A DNA stretch of 64,000 nt from Ypsolopha sequella (lineage: Eukaryota > Arthropoda > Insecta > Lepidoptera > Ypsolophidae): assembly GCA_934047225.1 (NCBI GenBank), contig OW203992.1:7801501-7865500 (forward strand), in the 5' to 3' direction. The notes under the pieces are model-generated. The model saw nothing but the letters and a program-made list of their open reading frames with translations. It ran no database searches and was not told where the DNA came from. Below are positions 9,776 through 21,164 of the stretch, in pieces; position 1 is the first letter of the stretch, and every line of letters begins with the position of its first letter. The translations under genes and the position numbers were made by a program.

Positions 9776-10714
9776 AAGTTAAACAAAAATGTGTTTCTTT
9801 TAAAATGTGATTGATTAAATTCAAATATGATGTTATAATAAATTGAATAAAAATTATATTTCATACATATCTGTCATTTCTGCTGGCATTTCGTAGTTCC
9901 AGCCTACATATTTTAGAAGACAAGTTTAAGAATAAGTTCTCAAAAAAAAAACCTCATTGTAAAATTTTACTATACCACAACTAAATTTCTGGCCGAATAA
10001 AGTGTTTTGACTTGATGGCTGGTTACTGAATTTTACTATTTAAGGTTTGACTTGTTGATGAACGTAACTAAATACCAATAATCGTTTTTTATGTTTATGT
10101 CCATGTTTGTGCTTTTTTTTTTAATTTTATGTTTGCATGGCCTGTTTTTCTAGCTTTATTCTGTAATAGAAAATACAAAACTACTTGTGTAAGCCATTGC
10201 ATGGCAGAACATAGAAGAAACACCTATTGCACCTATGTTCAACAAATAAAGATGATTTGATTTTTATTTGATAATGTTAAGGGGGCGTGGCCCTTGCGAA
10301 GGCATGAGGCCAAAAATAGACCTCATGCGAGACCCAATGTCAATAGAGATGTGATGTATTGTTTTGTCCATGGTTACGGGTTGGTACGCTGACCTGTTTT
10401 TACATGTGTACTACTAATGTGAGTGAGAAATATGAGTATGTGTGCCGTTAAAGCTTTTGTGTTTATGTCGATGAAATAAATGGGAGGAAACGTGAAGACA
10501 TCTGAATACAATCAATTAGAGCAATAAGGCAAATCTACTATAATTATCTGTGTTCCAGGCTATATCTTCTATTTAATATTTCGGTGAAGAGTTGATACAA
10601 ACCAAACCAAAATACCAAAATCGTTCGAAATTCAAGATGATGATTTATTTGTGTTTGATTCGTATATACATATGTAATTAATTAATGTTTACTGCTTATA
10701 TATAATATAAGGAG
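9776..10714. other. No gene; possible second retroelement tail
   Basis: GTTCAACAAATAAAGATGATTTG at about 10,229-10,255 ends a block that looks like a polyadenylated 3' end. Nothing else is recognised. Confidence 0.3.
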
Positions 10715-11355
10715 TAAACATTAATTACATCAATAACATTAATAACAATTAATTACAGACTGCAAAAGGAAATAGACTATATGAGACATGTAGACAAAGA
10801 TATATATGTTTTTCATTTTTTTCATTACCCTGAATTCCTGCTGTCTTGTATTTTCTTATCCCTTAGTTAAAGTGCATATAAGTAATTTGTATAATATGAG
10901 GTTTAGTATGTAACTGATATGTTAAATAAATGTATATTTATTAAAAAAAAAAGACATGATCTTGCTAATTTTCTTGCCCTTCTTCTTAGCAAGACTAACC
11001 GAATGGGTGGAGGTAGGCATGTATTTATATATGTAACCTACCTATATAGGATGTGATTTGCTCGGCCGCCTGGATTCGTGCTGGGGGCTCGGTTAGTGAT
11101 CATTGAACCTTGTTCCTGGTCCCTGGCCGGGTCTCCGGTATGGGTTCGAGCGGTTGATTGGATTTCACCTTGTATAAATAGATTTTATCTATCATTTTAA
11201 TAATATTTATATATATATATTACTACATAAATTAAATAAACCTTTATTTTTTCATTACATTCATTATTTTAATACATATATTTTTATTAGATTAAATTTG
11301 ACTCAAAAAAAGTGTATTATGTATAACTAATAAACTATTTGAATTTGAATATATA
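10715..11355 (+). mobile_element. Roughly 0.6-kb retroelement, copy 1 (plus strand)
   Basis: This shares, in order, an ATTACAGACTG...GGAAATAGACTATATGAGAC block, a GACATGATCTTGC block, the GGCCGCCTGGATTCGTGCTG / GATCATTGAACCTTGTTCC / GGCCGGGTCTCCGGTATGGG core (about 11,060-11,165), and a tail of TTTGAATTTGAAT units. Copies: 13,996-14,622 (minus) and 22,155-22,745 (plus). The conserved core translates as GFGRPPGFVLGARLV in the better copies, but no longer frame survives. The short tandem tail points to target-primed retrotransposition of a non-LTR element. Confidence 0.7.
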
Positions 11356-12560
11356 TGTTTATATAAGAATTATTTAATTACAAACATTTCATACCTATAC
11401 TTTACATAATTTACTCTAATGAATGAACCAAAGAAATAAATAAAGCTTAAAAAGCACAATATAATATATTTATTAATACTCTACATGAAAATATATTAAG
11501 GTTAAAATAATGAGCATCATGGCTTGGTTGCATGCATTCATTAAAATAAAATAAAAGACGAAACAAATCTTAAGGCTCCAACATCTCAATGTGTTTTATT
11601 TATAGTATTCATTGCAACTACCAATATAGTCAGTACAAAGTCTACTAACCTATATATATATATACTAACTCTAATCAAGGACTTAAAACATCTGAATATG
11701 ATAAGCATTTATATTATTGTAACACATTGTATTGATATACCTACCGGCGACTACTACCATCCATAACCCATAGATTAAGAGAACATTAGCCCACACTACA
11801 GGCTTCACTAAACGATGAAATATTTAAATACATATCCATCCGCGGCTATCTTCAGATAAAACGCCCCAATTCACATGCGTGAGCCTGGTGATGGATGGGT
11901 CCGGCGATCAGCTCTCCCCCCCTCCGAAATTTGCCTTCTCTCTCCCCCCGTTGTCCGTGCCCCCCCTACCTAATGCAGTTTGGCAAACCCTTGTTAAATT
12001 GTTGCAGTGCGCAGTGGTGCTCTGAAATAGATGAGGTTTCTTGCTTAGTTTTGGAACGTATTGGTAAAGGAATGAAAGTAGAAAAGTATCCAGCTTTAAT
12101 CAGAGTGTCCTAGCAAATATCATATCACTTTGTTTATACCTCCAATATTTTGTTTATGCACCTTGAAATTTAAGTGGTTTTGGAAACGAAAACTAGTCTT
12201 AGTACTTGTCAATACAAAAATAAAAAGTTTAAACAAGCTGAATATTTTTTTCATGATTTCGGATTGATGGATTCAACATGGCTCATAAGTAGGTACATGT
12301 TATTAGTATAAAGGAGTACTACCTCCGGTTTTTGACTTTTCAGCGAGTTAAAATTAATCCTGTATATAAAATTTTAACGGTTCTAGGATCGTGTTCTTTT
12401 GAGCCAACAGCTCGTGCATTTGTGAAATGTTGCCATATATGTATATTATTGTATTATAATTATTTATTTAAATAAATTGTACACCATTACAGTATTAAAC
12501 CAATTCACTATACAATACAACAAAAACTTACAAAACAAAATATCGAAACATAATATGTTA
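11356..12560. other. No gene recognised
   Basis: This is AT-rich to about 11,870, then a pyrimidine-rich stretch (11,915-11,975). A 72-codon frame at 11,895-12,113 has no recognisable domain. At 12,167-12,220 a fragment of foldback family A (TTTAAGTGGTTTTGGAAACG) is present. Confidence 0.35.
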
Positions 12561-12564
12561 TGTG

Positions 12565-12930
12565 TGTTACATCCATCAGCCTAGTTCGTCCACTGCTAGA
12601 CATAAGTCTTTCCAGGACTTTGACACTCCCGGCGGTCATCTTAAAATAATTGCCCATACCCACACACGCTGGGCAGGCGGGTTGGTGAGCGCGGTGCCGG
12701 AACCCTCGCACCAGTGACGCCGCTGCCCGTCACCAGTCTGTTCCATATAAGGCCCGGCTATTAGGGATGGATATACCGCCATCCATCGGTCCCAGGCATG
12801 GTGGGCCTCCTGGTTTTTTTGCCTGTGAGCTGTCCTCTTACTCTTCCCCGAATTACTCCGAGGGGGTCTCCAAGTAAGATGGTGGTACCTCCACAGTCGA
12901 GCCCGGCATCAGCTCTACCACCTATTGTTA
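12565..12930 (-). mobile_element. 3' end of a non-LTR retrotransposon (copy 1)
   Basis: On the minus strand this ends with the remnant of the C-terminus typical of insect LINE ORF2 proteins (copy at 23.3 kb: GKAYIQQWTN-stop). Here a stop has replaced a glutamine codon of the QQW motif. The upstream block (ACCAATGCCTGGGACCGATGG-like, then GACTGGTGACGGGCAGCGG) is shared with the other copy. Part of it is also shared with the LTRs of the BEL/Pao element. It is truncated and not functional. Confidence 0.65.
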
Positions 12931-13540
12931 TAATTGTTTATAACTTTATTACATTGCAGAGTTACCCTACCCAGACTCTATAAAACCATACTTCAGTGCA
13001 GACTACAGCAACTTTTAAATCTACAGGGTTTGCCAAACCGCTTCCTTTACCACCCAGTCCGGCCTAAGTCCTTGTAGGTGATCCATTATACGGGCATTTT
13101 TGCGTAATCCTCGTTATAAATATGAAATTCGGGGAAGACCTAGTGATGTTTAATCGACTGGAGGTCGGGGTCACACAGACCCTCGGTCGGATGAATTTAT
13201 GACGAACTTCCTAAACTGTTTTCGCTAAAATGTTTTTGTTGAAAAACTGTTTTGCTGTCACTATGTTTACATGACATGGATTATGAAATATTACGATCTA
13301 AATTGCAATATTTTGGTGTACCTCTCCACCACAACAATTAGGCGCATGGGTGGAATGTGGTTTTTTGGTATTCTCCTCCCTTGTCCCAATAAGGTCTGCG
13401 CCTAAGTTTTTTGGTGGAGTAGTACATCTTTTTAGGATTCCGTACACAAAGGACAAAACGGAGCCCTATTAATGTCACTCCGCTGTATAATTCTCAGCTA
13501 CATGTATACTTTGAACAGTTTTCAAAAGTTCTGGTTTGAA
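12931..13540. other. No gene; short repeat remnants
   Basis: At about 13,434-13,500 the sequence GGATTCCGTACACAAAGGACAAAACGG looks like the start of the GGTTCCGTACC repeat family. Otherwise unrecognised. Confidence 0.3.
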
Positions 13541-13543
13541 GAT

Positions 13544-13797
13544 ATACAACGTGAAATTTAAGTGGTTTTGGAAACGAAAACTGGTGATAGTATTCGTCCG
13601 TACGAACAACTTTTACTATGGAGCTAAACTTCAAATCGCAAAAAAATATCAGCTGTTCCATACAGAAATTACATATCTACCCGACCAAAATTTATGAAAC
13701 AGCTGACTTCTTTTTCGCGATTTCAGGTTTGGCTCCATAGTAAAAGTTGTTCCATACCCAGTTTTCGTTTCCAAAACCACTTTAATTTTACGGTGTA
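13544..13797. mobile_element. Foldback element, family A (copy A2)
   Basis: The arms are the inverted repeats TTTAAGTGGTTTTGGAAACG...CGTTTCCAAAACCACTTTAA. They include the family core CAACTTTTACTATGGAGC and its complement. The arms are about 110 bp each around a short AT-rich centre. Confidence 0.8.
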
Positions 13798-13856
13798 GAC
13801 GTAATTGTAATTATAATCATTAATTATAGAATTAAATGATACTTGAGGATAATTCA

Positions 13857-14702
13857 TGATTTATATAAAAACGGCTCACCTCAATACGTGTTATGATCGG
13901 GAAAGCCGACCAGTTTCAGCAGATTTAGACTGCCTTCATCTGGGCGAGTGAAGACGTTTACGCGACGACGTTACGCCTCACACTCTATAACACGTTCAAA
14001 TTCAATTCAAATTCAAATTCAAATTCAAATAGTTTGTTTTGCAAAGCAGGTATAGATATATACACTTTTTACACGTCAAATTTAATCTAATAAAGAAAAT
14101 GTATGTAACAAAATAATAAATGTACATGAACTAAATTAAAGGTTTATTTAATTTATGTAGCAATATATTTACGATTATAATGATAGGTAAAATATATATT
14201 ATACAAGGTAAAATCCAATCAGCCGCCCAAACCCACACCGGAGACCCGGCCAGGGACCAGGAACAAGGTTCAATGATCACCAACCGAGCCCCCAGCACGA
14301 ATCCAGGCGGCCGACCAAATCCCATCCTATATACTACATACTAATAGGTTACATATATAAATACATGCCTATCTCCGCCCATTCGATTAGTCTTGCTAAG
14401 AAGAAGGGCCAGAAACTTAGCAAGATCATGTCTTTTTTTTTCAACATAAAACTTATACTATACAATATATGACTTATATCTACTTTAACCAAGGGATAAG
14501 AAAATACAAGACAGCAGGAATTCAAGTTAATGAAAAAAAGAAAAACATATATATCTTTGTCTACCTGTCTCATATAGTCCTTTTCCTTTTACAGTCTGTA
14601 ATCAATTAATGTTTACACCTTAGAGGAATCATAAGTTAAGAAATTATACTATTTAATTAAATTAACGTATTGAGGTGAGCCGTTTTTATATAAATCATAA
14701 TC
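13857..14702. mobile_element. Composite element with 33-bp terminal inverted repeats and a hammerhead-like core
   Basis: TGATTTATATAAAAACGGCTCACCTCAATACGT at 13,858 is repeated inverted at 14,668-14,700. Inside the left end, on the minus strand (13,913-13,942), is a CAGATGA - short stem - GAAAC arrangement. It resembles the conserved core of hammerhead ribozymes (CTGANGA - stem II - GAAA) with one change. The middle is occupied by the minus-strand retroelement at 13,996-14,622, which was probably inserted later. Penelope-like elements are known to carry hammerhead motifs in their terminal repeats, so this may be a remnant of one. Confidence 0.5.
13996..14622 (-). mobile_element. Roughly 0.6-kb retroelement, copy 3 (minus strand)
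   Basis: This is the reverse complement of the unit at 10,715-11,355, with a well-preserved tail of four to five TTTGAA-type units (plus-strand AATTCAAATTC, 13,997-14,030). The core frame reads MGFGRPPGFVLGARLVIIEP from 14,325 but stops after 64 codons. It lies inside the inverted repeats at 13,858 and 14,700. Confidence 0.75.
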
Positions 14703-15820
14703 ATTAATTGTAATCATATACGTATATTTAAAGTCCTACTGCTCATACAGTGCTTGAACCTTACAGGACTGGAAAAAGAGAGCAATAGTACAGATATTCT
14801 ATCTCACGAAGTTCTATTAGAGCGAGCATAACTATGCAAACGCACTTTTCTACCTAAGTGTACCGGGAGCGGTACGAAATGCGCAACACATACAAAACGC
14901 GTTTATCTGTACACGTCCGTACTACATCCATATAGCCAAACGGACGAAATAGAATATCAGTAAAACAATAAAAATGGGACATATTCAATCCATATTACAA
15001 ATATTCAATCATAAGTATTAAAACGGCACAAAAATCTAAAGAACAATTAATTCCACCACAAAAAAGAAAATCGGTAAACAAACAATAGGAGATCCTATAG
15101 CCAACCCAATCACAGTCCTTTTATACTGCATGCCACGCAAATTGTAATCACGATAATCAATACGCATCCCGTACGGAGATTATAGAGCGGGCATATTCTG
15201 ATTATAGATAATTATATATGGGGGAGCGTCGGGCCCTGATGAACGATTTGGGTATTATTCGCGCTTTATTTGGGCATTTATTGCGCATGAGTGACGATGT
15301 GAATATTATGCTCTCGGTTATAAAACGTCCCTTGAGTACGCGCCCTTTCGTTTTGTTTTACTGCTCTGTTAAGTAATGTTTTGCGTTTTTTATGTAGATC
15401 TTTGGGAATTTGGTAACAACCTGCTGTTATGGATATATTACTATTAGGCAGAGTTATCAAAACTTGTTTTTTAATACAGTTGCTCAAAAAGTGGCGTATT
15501 GCAGGGACGTATAGCGTTCGGGATGTGGGCTATTACATACTCGAGCTTTTTCTTTACCTTTTCCGAACTAGTGCGTTCTCTTTCCCAACTGTCAAAATAA
15601 TGTCTATTAAAAAGAAAAAACCAACCACGAAGATTTTACTAAAAAAAAATCAAAGAAGTTTTTATGATTCATGCAAATATTTCTAAAAAGAAGCTACTAT
15701 TTTGTTTCAATATCAGATTTAATTATTTGATTCAATGAGTTAGGTTAGGTTTCATTTCATTTCATCTAATTAAATTTCATTTTCATATCATATCAATAAA
15801 AAAATTCTACTGAAGACTTG
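14703..15820. other. No gene recognised; possible unique sequence
   Basis: The block 15,180-15,420 has no repeat signature and contains homeodomain-like TTTATTG and TAATTAT motifs. Short frames on both strands (15,278-15,487 minus, 15,429-15,686 plus) have no known domain. It could be a non-coding regulatory region; this is not shown. Confidence 0.3.
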
Positions 15821-15825
15821 GCTGT

Positions 15826-16104
15826 ATGGGCATAGTTCCCTTTGCCTACCCAGAATGGGTGAAGAAAACAAAAAAAACCTCTGCTTATATTCTTTTACGG
15901 TTGGCGCCATTTTCCAAAAATTTTCTTTGCGGGTTTAGTTTTTTGTTGCACAAAATGAGTAATTTCAACGATATTTTATTTGAATTGACACCACCGGAAC
16001 TCAGTATAATTGCACAAAATGCTTCGGAGAACATTTTACCGGAAAAGTCAAAAAGTTGCTACATATCTACATACTACGAATTTATTGCGTGGAGTATTAG
16101 TTAG
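15826..16104 (+). pseudogene. N-terminal fragment resembling a Crypton-type tyrosine recombinase protein
   Basis: From the ATG at 15,955 the frame encodes about 49 residues, including NILPEKSKSCYISTYYEFIAW. The pattern LPEKS...Y...Y..F..W is the usual start of the core-binding region in Crypton and related tyrosine-recombinase proteins of insects and other animals. A complete protein would be several hundred residues with a catalytic R...HxxR...Y; none of that is present before the stop at 16,104. A roughly 60-bp hairpin follows at 16,181-16,245. I infer a truncated transposon copy. Similarity is judged by eye only. Confidence 0.4.
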
Positions 16105-16180
16105 TTGAGTTTATTGTGTTTTTATTATTTTATTAAATTGCTTCATTTTTTCGCAACTGTATTAAAAATAGTTGTTCAGT

Positions 16181-16245
16181 ACACGTGCGGAACCGTCATT
16201 GCAATTTGTCGGAACTCTTTGCAATGACAGGCTTTCCGCACTCGT
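16181..16245. repeat. Imperfect hairpin next to the recombinase-like fragment
   Basis: GTGCGGAA..GTCATTGCAA and its inverted counterpart TTGCAATGAC...TTCCGCAC form a stem of about 20 bp with short bulges. A similar CACAAGTGCGGAAAATGCC motif lies at 21,987-22,005 in another palindrome. Confidence 0.6.
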
Positions 16246-16259
16246 AATGAAATATACTA

Positions 16260-16830
16260 TTCTTGTTTATAAAAGGTGTAGCTAAGCGACTGTATCTCGA
16301 CGTACAAAAATATTTTCTAAATGTAATTTTTGACCACGTTTTAATTTACTTAAAATAATCAATGCTACATGAGTTTTGCAAATATCGTTACGCTATATGA
16401 GTTTTTTCCAAAGCAAAAATTATAAAAAAACATGCAAATCCGGTACTGTAACTTTATCTCCCAAAATTACGCCGCGTACCTACACAGTTCTACTCATTTG
16501 CAATCGTTTGTCGGCTAATTCCGCTTCCATCCCGATTATCGTCCGATCAGTATCAGATTACTTGTGTTTTTTCATCTACCCTCAAACTGTCTGCTGCATC
16601 CCTGCCCTTTGTGCTGTTCCCATCTCATTATCTTCTGAAGCTATCTGCCATTTATTTATGTTTGTATCTGCGCGCGGAGGTAGCGCAATCAGACGGCGGC
16701 TGCTGGTTAGATCTAGAGAAATACGGGGCGATTTGTTATGTTCATAACATGATTTAGATGAACTTTTTTGCATGTGCTTTTTATATGGTTGTAAAAAGTA
16801 ATCTGTTTTAATGAAACACTCCGAAAATGC
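16260..16830. other. Unrecognised 123-codon frame, probably not a gene
   Basis: A plus-strand frame is open from 16,376 to 16,747. Its product has no motif that I recognise, and its composition (many Ser, Ile, Cys and Arg) is not clearly protein-like. The region from 16,440 to 16,730 has no repeat signature and is less AT-rich than its surroundings, so it may be unique host sequence. Confidence 0.25.
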
Positions 16831-16832
16831 TA

Positions 16833-17424
16833 TTAAGGGTCGGCGTTCCGAGATTCGGGGTTCGGGGTTATGGCTTTTTAAGACGGTAAAAATTAAGATT
16901 TCTGAACAAAATAAATACCACTTGTTACCTTACAAGATGAAGTGCAGGTTCATTAAAAAAAAATCACGGCACTAAGGTATAGTAACTTCAGAAAAAAAAA
17001 AACAGGAATTTCAAGAAAATCTCTTGATTAGCATTGCGGCGCTACGGGTGTAACCTGAACATGAAAATCCCTTTTTTCTGAAATTACTATAATTAGTGCC
17101 AAGATTTTTTTTAATGAACCTGTACTTACTTAATACTTATTAAAATTAATACTAGTCATAATACTTTTTCTTCATCGAAGCACTACCCTTGACAAGTTCT
17201 ACATCACCAAAGGTTAGCTGGAAGAAAATGCTAATTAGCATTAAGCTCGCCTATGTACATGTTTTTCTTTGTGCAATAAAGAATTTTTAATAATAATAAT
17301 AATAATACTTCATCTTGTACGGTAACAAGCGGTATTTATTTTGTTCAGAAATTGATATTTTACTATCTTAAAAAGCCATAACCCCGAACCCTGTTTTGCC
17401 CAATCTCGGAACTCCGACCCTTAA
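16833..17424. mobile_element. TTAA-flanked foldback element with nested retroelement tail
   Basis: GGGTCGGCGTTCCGAGATTC (16,837 on) is repeated inverted as CAATCTCGGAACTCCGACCC (to 17,420). Both ends abut TTAA. The arms run for about 140-200 bp (for example TACAAGATGAAGTGCAGGTTC and its partner pieces). A separate retroelement 3' end (17,210-17,310) sits inside the right arm. TTAA target use is typical of piggyBac-type transposases, but no piggyBac terminal motif was recognised. Confidence 0.75.
17210..17312 (+). mobile_element. Retroelement 3' end nested in foldback
   Basis: AGCTGGAAGAAAATGC...TTAAGCTCGCCTATGTACATG, GTGCAATAAAG and a (TAA)n tail match the block at 9,645-9,775. It interrupts the right arm of the foldback, so it inserted later. 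Confidence 0.65.
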
Positions 17425-17865
17425 GAAAAGTCAATTATACCTGTCTACTGATCTACTAAGCATGTATAGTATAGTTCGTTCGCATGAAATAAGGTAACAA
17501 AAGTTCTCGAGTGTAGTTTGAAGTATTGTGACTACCATCTGAATTAAAAAAGCAAAGAAACGTTATCAAAGTACGAGTAAGTTTAGGTACTTACATAAAA
17601 TGAAAACTTCCACACAAAATTAATCCAAACAGAGAGCGTTGCTATGAGACCCGTGGTCGAGTGTGTTCACCACCAACAAGCAAACATACTACAATTATCA
17701 AGATTACGTCAATTCGAATCGGGAATGGGGAGCAAACGGGACTGTATAACTGCATCACCACAATACCATCGCTGCTACCTACCTAAAACTCTATCGTGAA
17801 TGAAACAAGAGAGTTTGGTTACACACGACACAAAGCTCATAAAAATGTTGTAAGACTATTCATAA
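17425..17865. other. No gene seen
   Basis: Moderately AT-rich, without a recognisable repeat or frame. Confidence 0.35.
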
Positions 17866-18124
17866 ATACAAGGTGACATTTATTTTTTCACCTAAATTCA
17901 TACTGGAATCTTGGTAAGTAATCAGTATCACGAATCAATATCAATATTTGCAAAATTTGAAAAGGAAAATTTTGTCATTCCATATAATTGACCCTGGGCT
18001 GGGCTTTCGTTTGTAGGTAACCGGAAAAAAATAATTAAAAAAAGAAAATTTTCATTTAATCTTGACACTGATAACTTACCGAGTCTTCAGAATGAATTTG
18101 GCTGCATAAATAAATGTCACCAAA
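17866..18124. mobile_element. Diverged foldback element, CAAGGTGAC family
   Basis: The ends read ACAAGGTGACATTTA and TAAATGTCACC. Internal blocks CTTGGTAAGTAATCAGTATC and GATAACTTACCGAGTCTTCA correspond to those of the better copy at 24,523-24,718. The centre has changed beyond recognition. Confidence 0.65.
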
Positions 18125-20125
18125 CATTTTTTTTCTAGAATTACATGTTTTATACTTAAATCGATCGCTTTGAATACTCATAATATTATTAAAATGCATT
18201 AAAAACAAGAAAAGATCAACTAGAAACAAATTTCAAGTAAGACAAAAAATTTTAAATATTTTTTTCTTAATTTTTAAGAGTTACTAAAACGTAGAGCGGT
18301 GCATATAGAGTTGTCGAGTAATAATTACGAATACCTGGGGGCTGTCTATTATATTCATTAGCTGTAAACCGAGGGATGCGGCGGCAGTGCGGGTATTAGT
18401 GCACTGATGTGTAGATAAGCGGTTGTTTGGGGCTACCTCAGTTCTTTCCACAAATTTTGGTGCCAATTAGAGATCCGCACTGAAAGGATAGACCTTTATT
18501 AGTGTCAGATATTGTTATACATTCGCTTGTGCGGAAGAGTTGCGGTGGACCGAGAATTGAGTAACGAAGTATTATAGCCGGGGGACGTAGGTTGTGATGT
18601 AAATTTTATACGGGTGACGTAGTAATTAGTCGGTAATTGGGAGATTTTCTGGGTTTGGGTTTCATTTGTGTTGATATAAAGTTGATTTTAGAATTATTAA
18701 AAAAATACAGGAGTAGAATAATTCAAATAATACTTTGTGCTAATGGCACCGTGGTCTTTCCATGTTGAATCAATCAGACTGTAGAATGCTTTTCCGCATA
18801 GCATTCGCGACTAATATCATTTCCTTTAAGAAAAATCTGAAAAAACATTACCTTTCTCTATCTGAATAGGTATATGTATTTATATTTATGTATATATCAG
18901 GTATAATATTTTTATCGTATTTTTTATTGCAATGTTGGTGGTTAAACCCAAGTTTTGCACGTTTTTATTAGAAATTTATGTAGATATAAGAATGTCTTAT
19001 CTTTGGCCATTATTAAATTCATTATATCATTATTTATTTACAATAAAATAAATAAATAATTATTTCATTGCCTTGCCACGTCAGTTTTTTTATAAGTATG
19101 TCTTGCAATTAACAAAGTAAGTAAGTAAGTAAATCGTTTATTTGTGAGATTTCGGGTTTACAATGGATGTTACATACAGTCCCAACATATTCAACCATGT
19201 CATGGCGTACAAATATTTGGTTGTATATTTAAACTATGCATTAACAAAAAACAAATTGAGAATAACTATAATTATAAAATATGCATGTTAATTAAATAAA
19301 AACAAATGTCACTATATACCTAATATGTAAAAAAAAAACTTCAAGTTGGAACAAAACAATCTTAGAAATATCAAACTAGTTACAATGAAAAAATGTCTGT
19401 AGTGTTCTTTATATTATGAATGTCATAATCAAATAATATTTATATTTATTCGTATCCTAAAAAAATACATACATATTTATACATTATAATATATATATAT
19501 TATGTAGGGAAGCGACAAGTCACGGCTACAGACGGAAACCGAAAAATATTCAGCTGACTGAGACAATCAGTCTCCTATTCATGTAGCATTAGTGTAATGC
19601 ATCAAAACATTAATCTGACATCGATGATGGATCACGTATAGATTCCCGCTAATATCATCGCGGGAAGGACGCTTGTTTTTTAGAATCCTCCCCCATCTGG
19701 AGGTGCAAGTGCGTTATTCCCACGATTGGTTTATCTTTACATGAAAGTTCGTTTGTCTGTTTGTTTATTTCTCGATTTCACATTTGTAATTTTCATAGAT
19801 ACTTAACGGGACACCTGACGCTAGAACATCAACAACACCAGGTTTTCAAGGGTTCATTGGAAGAAACTAGGTCTCTCCTCATATTGAAGAAAATTTATCG
19901 ATATTTTATGTAGGGATTCCATCTATATAAACAATGTTTTAAGATTTATACTTTTGCCAAAAACAAATGTTTTCCACTCTCTTTTTTTTTAGTTTTCAAA
20001 CGTTCGTTTCAGAAACGCGGTTAAGAGATCAACTTGGTTTTTTTTTATAAAATAGGCAATAGAAATATGAAGGGATGCTACCTAAATCCAATACATTTTT
20101 TCCTACAAAATATTTCAATATTACG
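18125..20125. other. Long stretch without genes; possible unique block and one repeat tail
   Basis: The block 18,285-18,640 is less AT-rich, shows no repeat signature and has a 60-codon minus frame without a known domain. At 19,105-19,140 an (AAGT)n run followed by TAAATCGTTTATTTGTGAGAT looks like the reversed 3' end of a retroelement. The block 19,500-19,700 is unassigned. Confidence 0.3.
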
Positions 20126-20129
20126 GGTA

Positions 20130-20282
20130 ATAAAAAAAGTTGCTAGGTTATGCCATCCTCTTAAGTAATGGAGTGCTGTGATTGGTTTATTCTTCGGTAA
20201 CAGATACGAGATTTTCTCAAATCTGTAACTGAACCAATATGGTATAGAATACAGATACCCTAGCAAGATTTTTTTATAACCC
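20130..20282. repeat. Small degenerate foldback
   Basis: TAAAAAAAGTTGCTAGGT at the left and ACCCTAGCAAGATTTTTTTA at the right are inverted. Inside, ATTGGTT...GTAACAGAT pairs with AATCTGTAAC..AACCAAT. A 96-codon minus-strand frame across it has no domain and follows from the structure. Confidence 0.55.
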
Positions 20283-21030
20283 GTCCAGCACAATAAGTCC
20301 AATGGCAAAGAACTTATTTGCTTTTGATAGAGACGACGAGGAAATGCAATCCCGCAATCAAATTTCAATCCCGGTTTTATGTTATATTTTTTACGTCGTT
20401 TATTTTAGCAAAACCTAATATAAAGCAAATTAAATTATATTCATGTCATAGATAAGGCCTAATGGCTGAAATATTAGGATCAAAGAATAAGACATGACAT
20501 ACTTTTTAAATAAATCTGTTATATTTACAAATAAAACACGAAAGAATACGACGTTCAATTCGCCTTAATTCCCTAAAACACGGGCAAAGCGCTGAAAGGG
20601 AGCCTAGTATTTTATAAACCGGTTTGCGGCAGATTAATTACATTATTTCGTGTTAGATAAATATTAATGCGAACTATTCGTGGGGATGCTGCACCCTTTA
20701 ATTATACTACCTCGTTAATCACAAGACAAAAACCTACCACGATAACTTGGGTACCAAGCCAAGCTAAAACTACCCCTGTATCTATGTATTACGGTTCTCA
20801 TTTTGTTGGTTTTGAGTTTGTGGTCTAAATAATAGTGATGTGAAATATGGGACTAATTATTAGGATTGTTATTACGCTTATCGGTTAGGGAAGGAGTGTT
20901 TGTGAAATTAACAAGTATTGGAGAAATGGCAACACTCTTCAGTAAAGCGGTTCGTGTTATCTGTAGAGTACGTATTAATGAAAGGCTTGTATTTAAAATT
21001 ATAATATATATTATATTCGGTGTAACACGG
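20283..21030. other. No gene seen; possible regulatory block
   Basis: The block 20,570-20,720 holds TTAATTAC, GATAA and TAATTA motifs without any repeat signature. This composition is common by chance in AT-rich DNA, so no regulatory call is made. Confidence 0.25.
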
Positions 21031-21143
21031 CTTAACTTATTTGACAGGATTAAATTTAATTTAAGCGTTCTGCCTTTTTATTCTGTATCGAAAGGACAAA
21101 GACAGAACGTTTAATATAAGGTTAGTCCTGTCAAATAAGTGAA
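21031..21143. mobile_element. Short foldback, TTTGACAGGA family (copy 1)
   Basis: AACTTATTTGACAGGA with TTTAATTTAAGCGTTCTG is inverted as CAGAACGTTTAATATAAG...TCCTGTCAAATAAGT. A sister copy lies at 29,447-29,586. Confidence 0.7.
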
Positions 21144-21164
21144 GGCGTATGACCACGCTAAATA

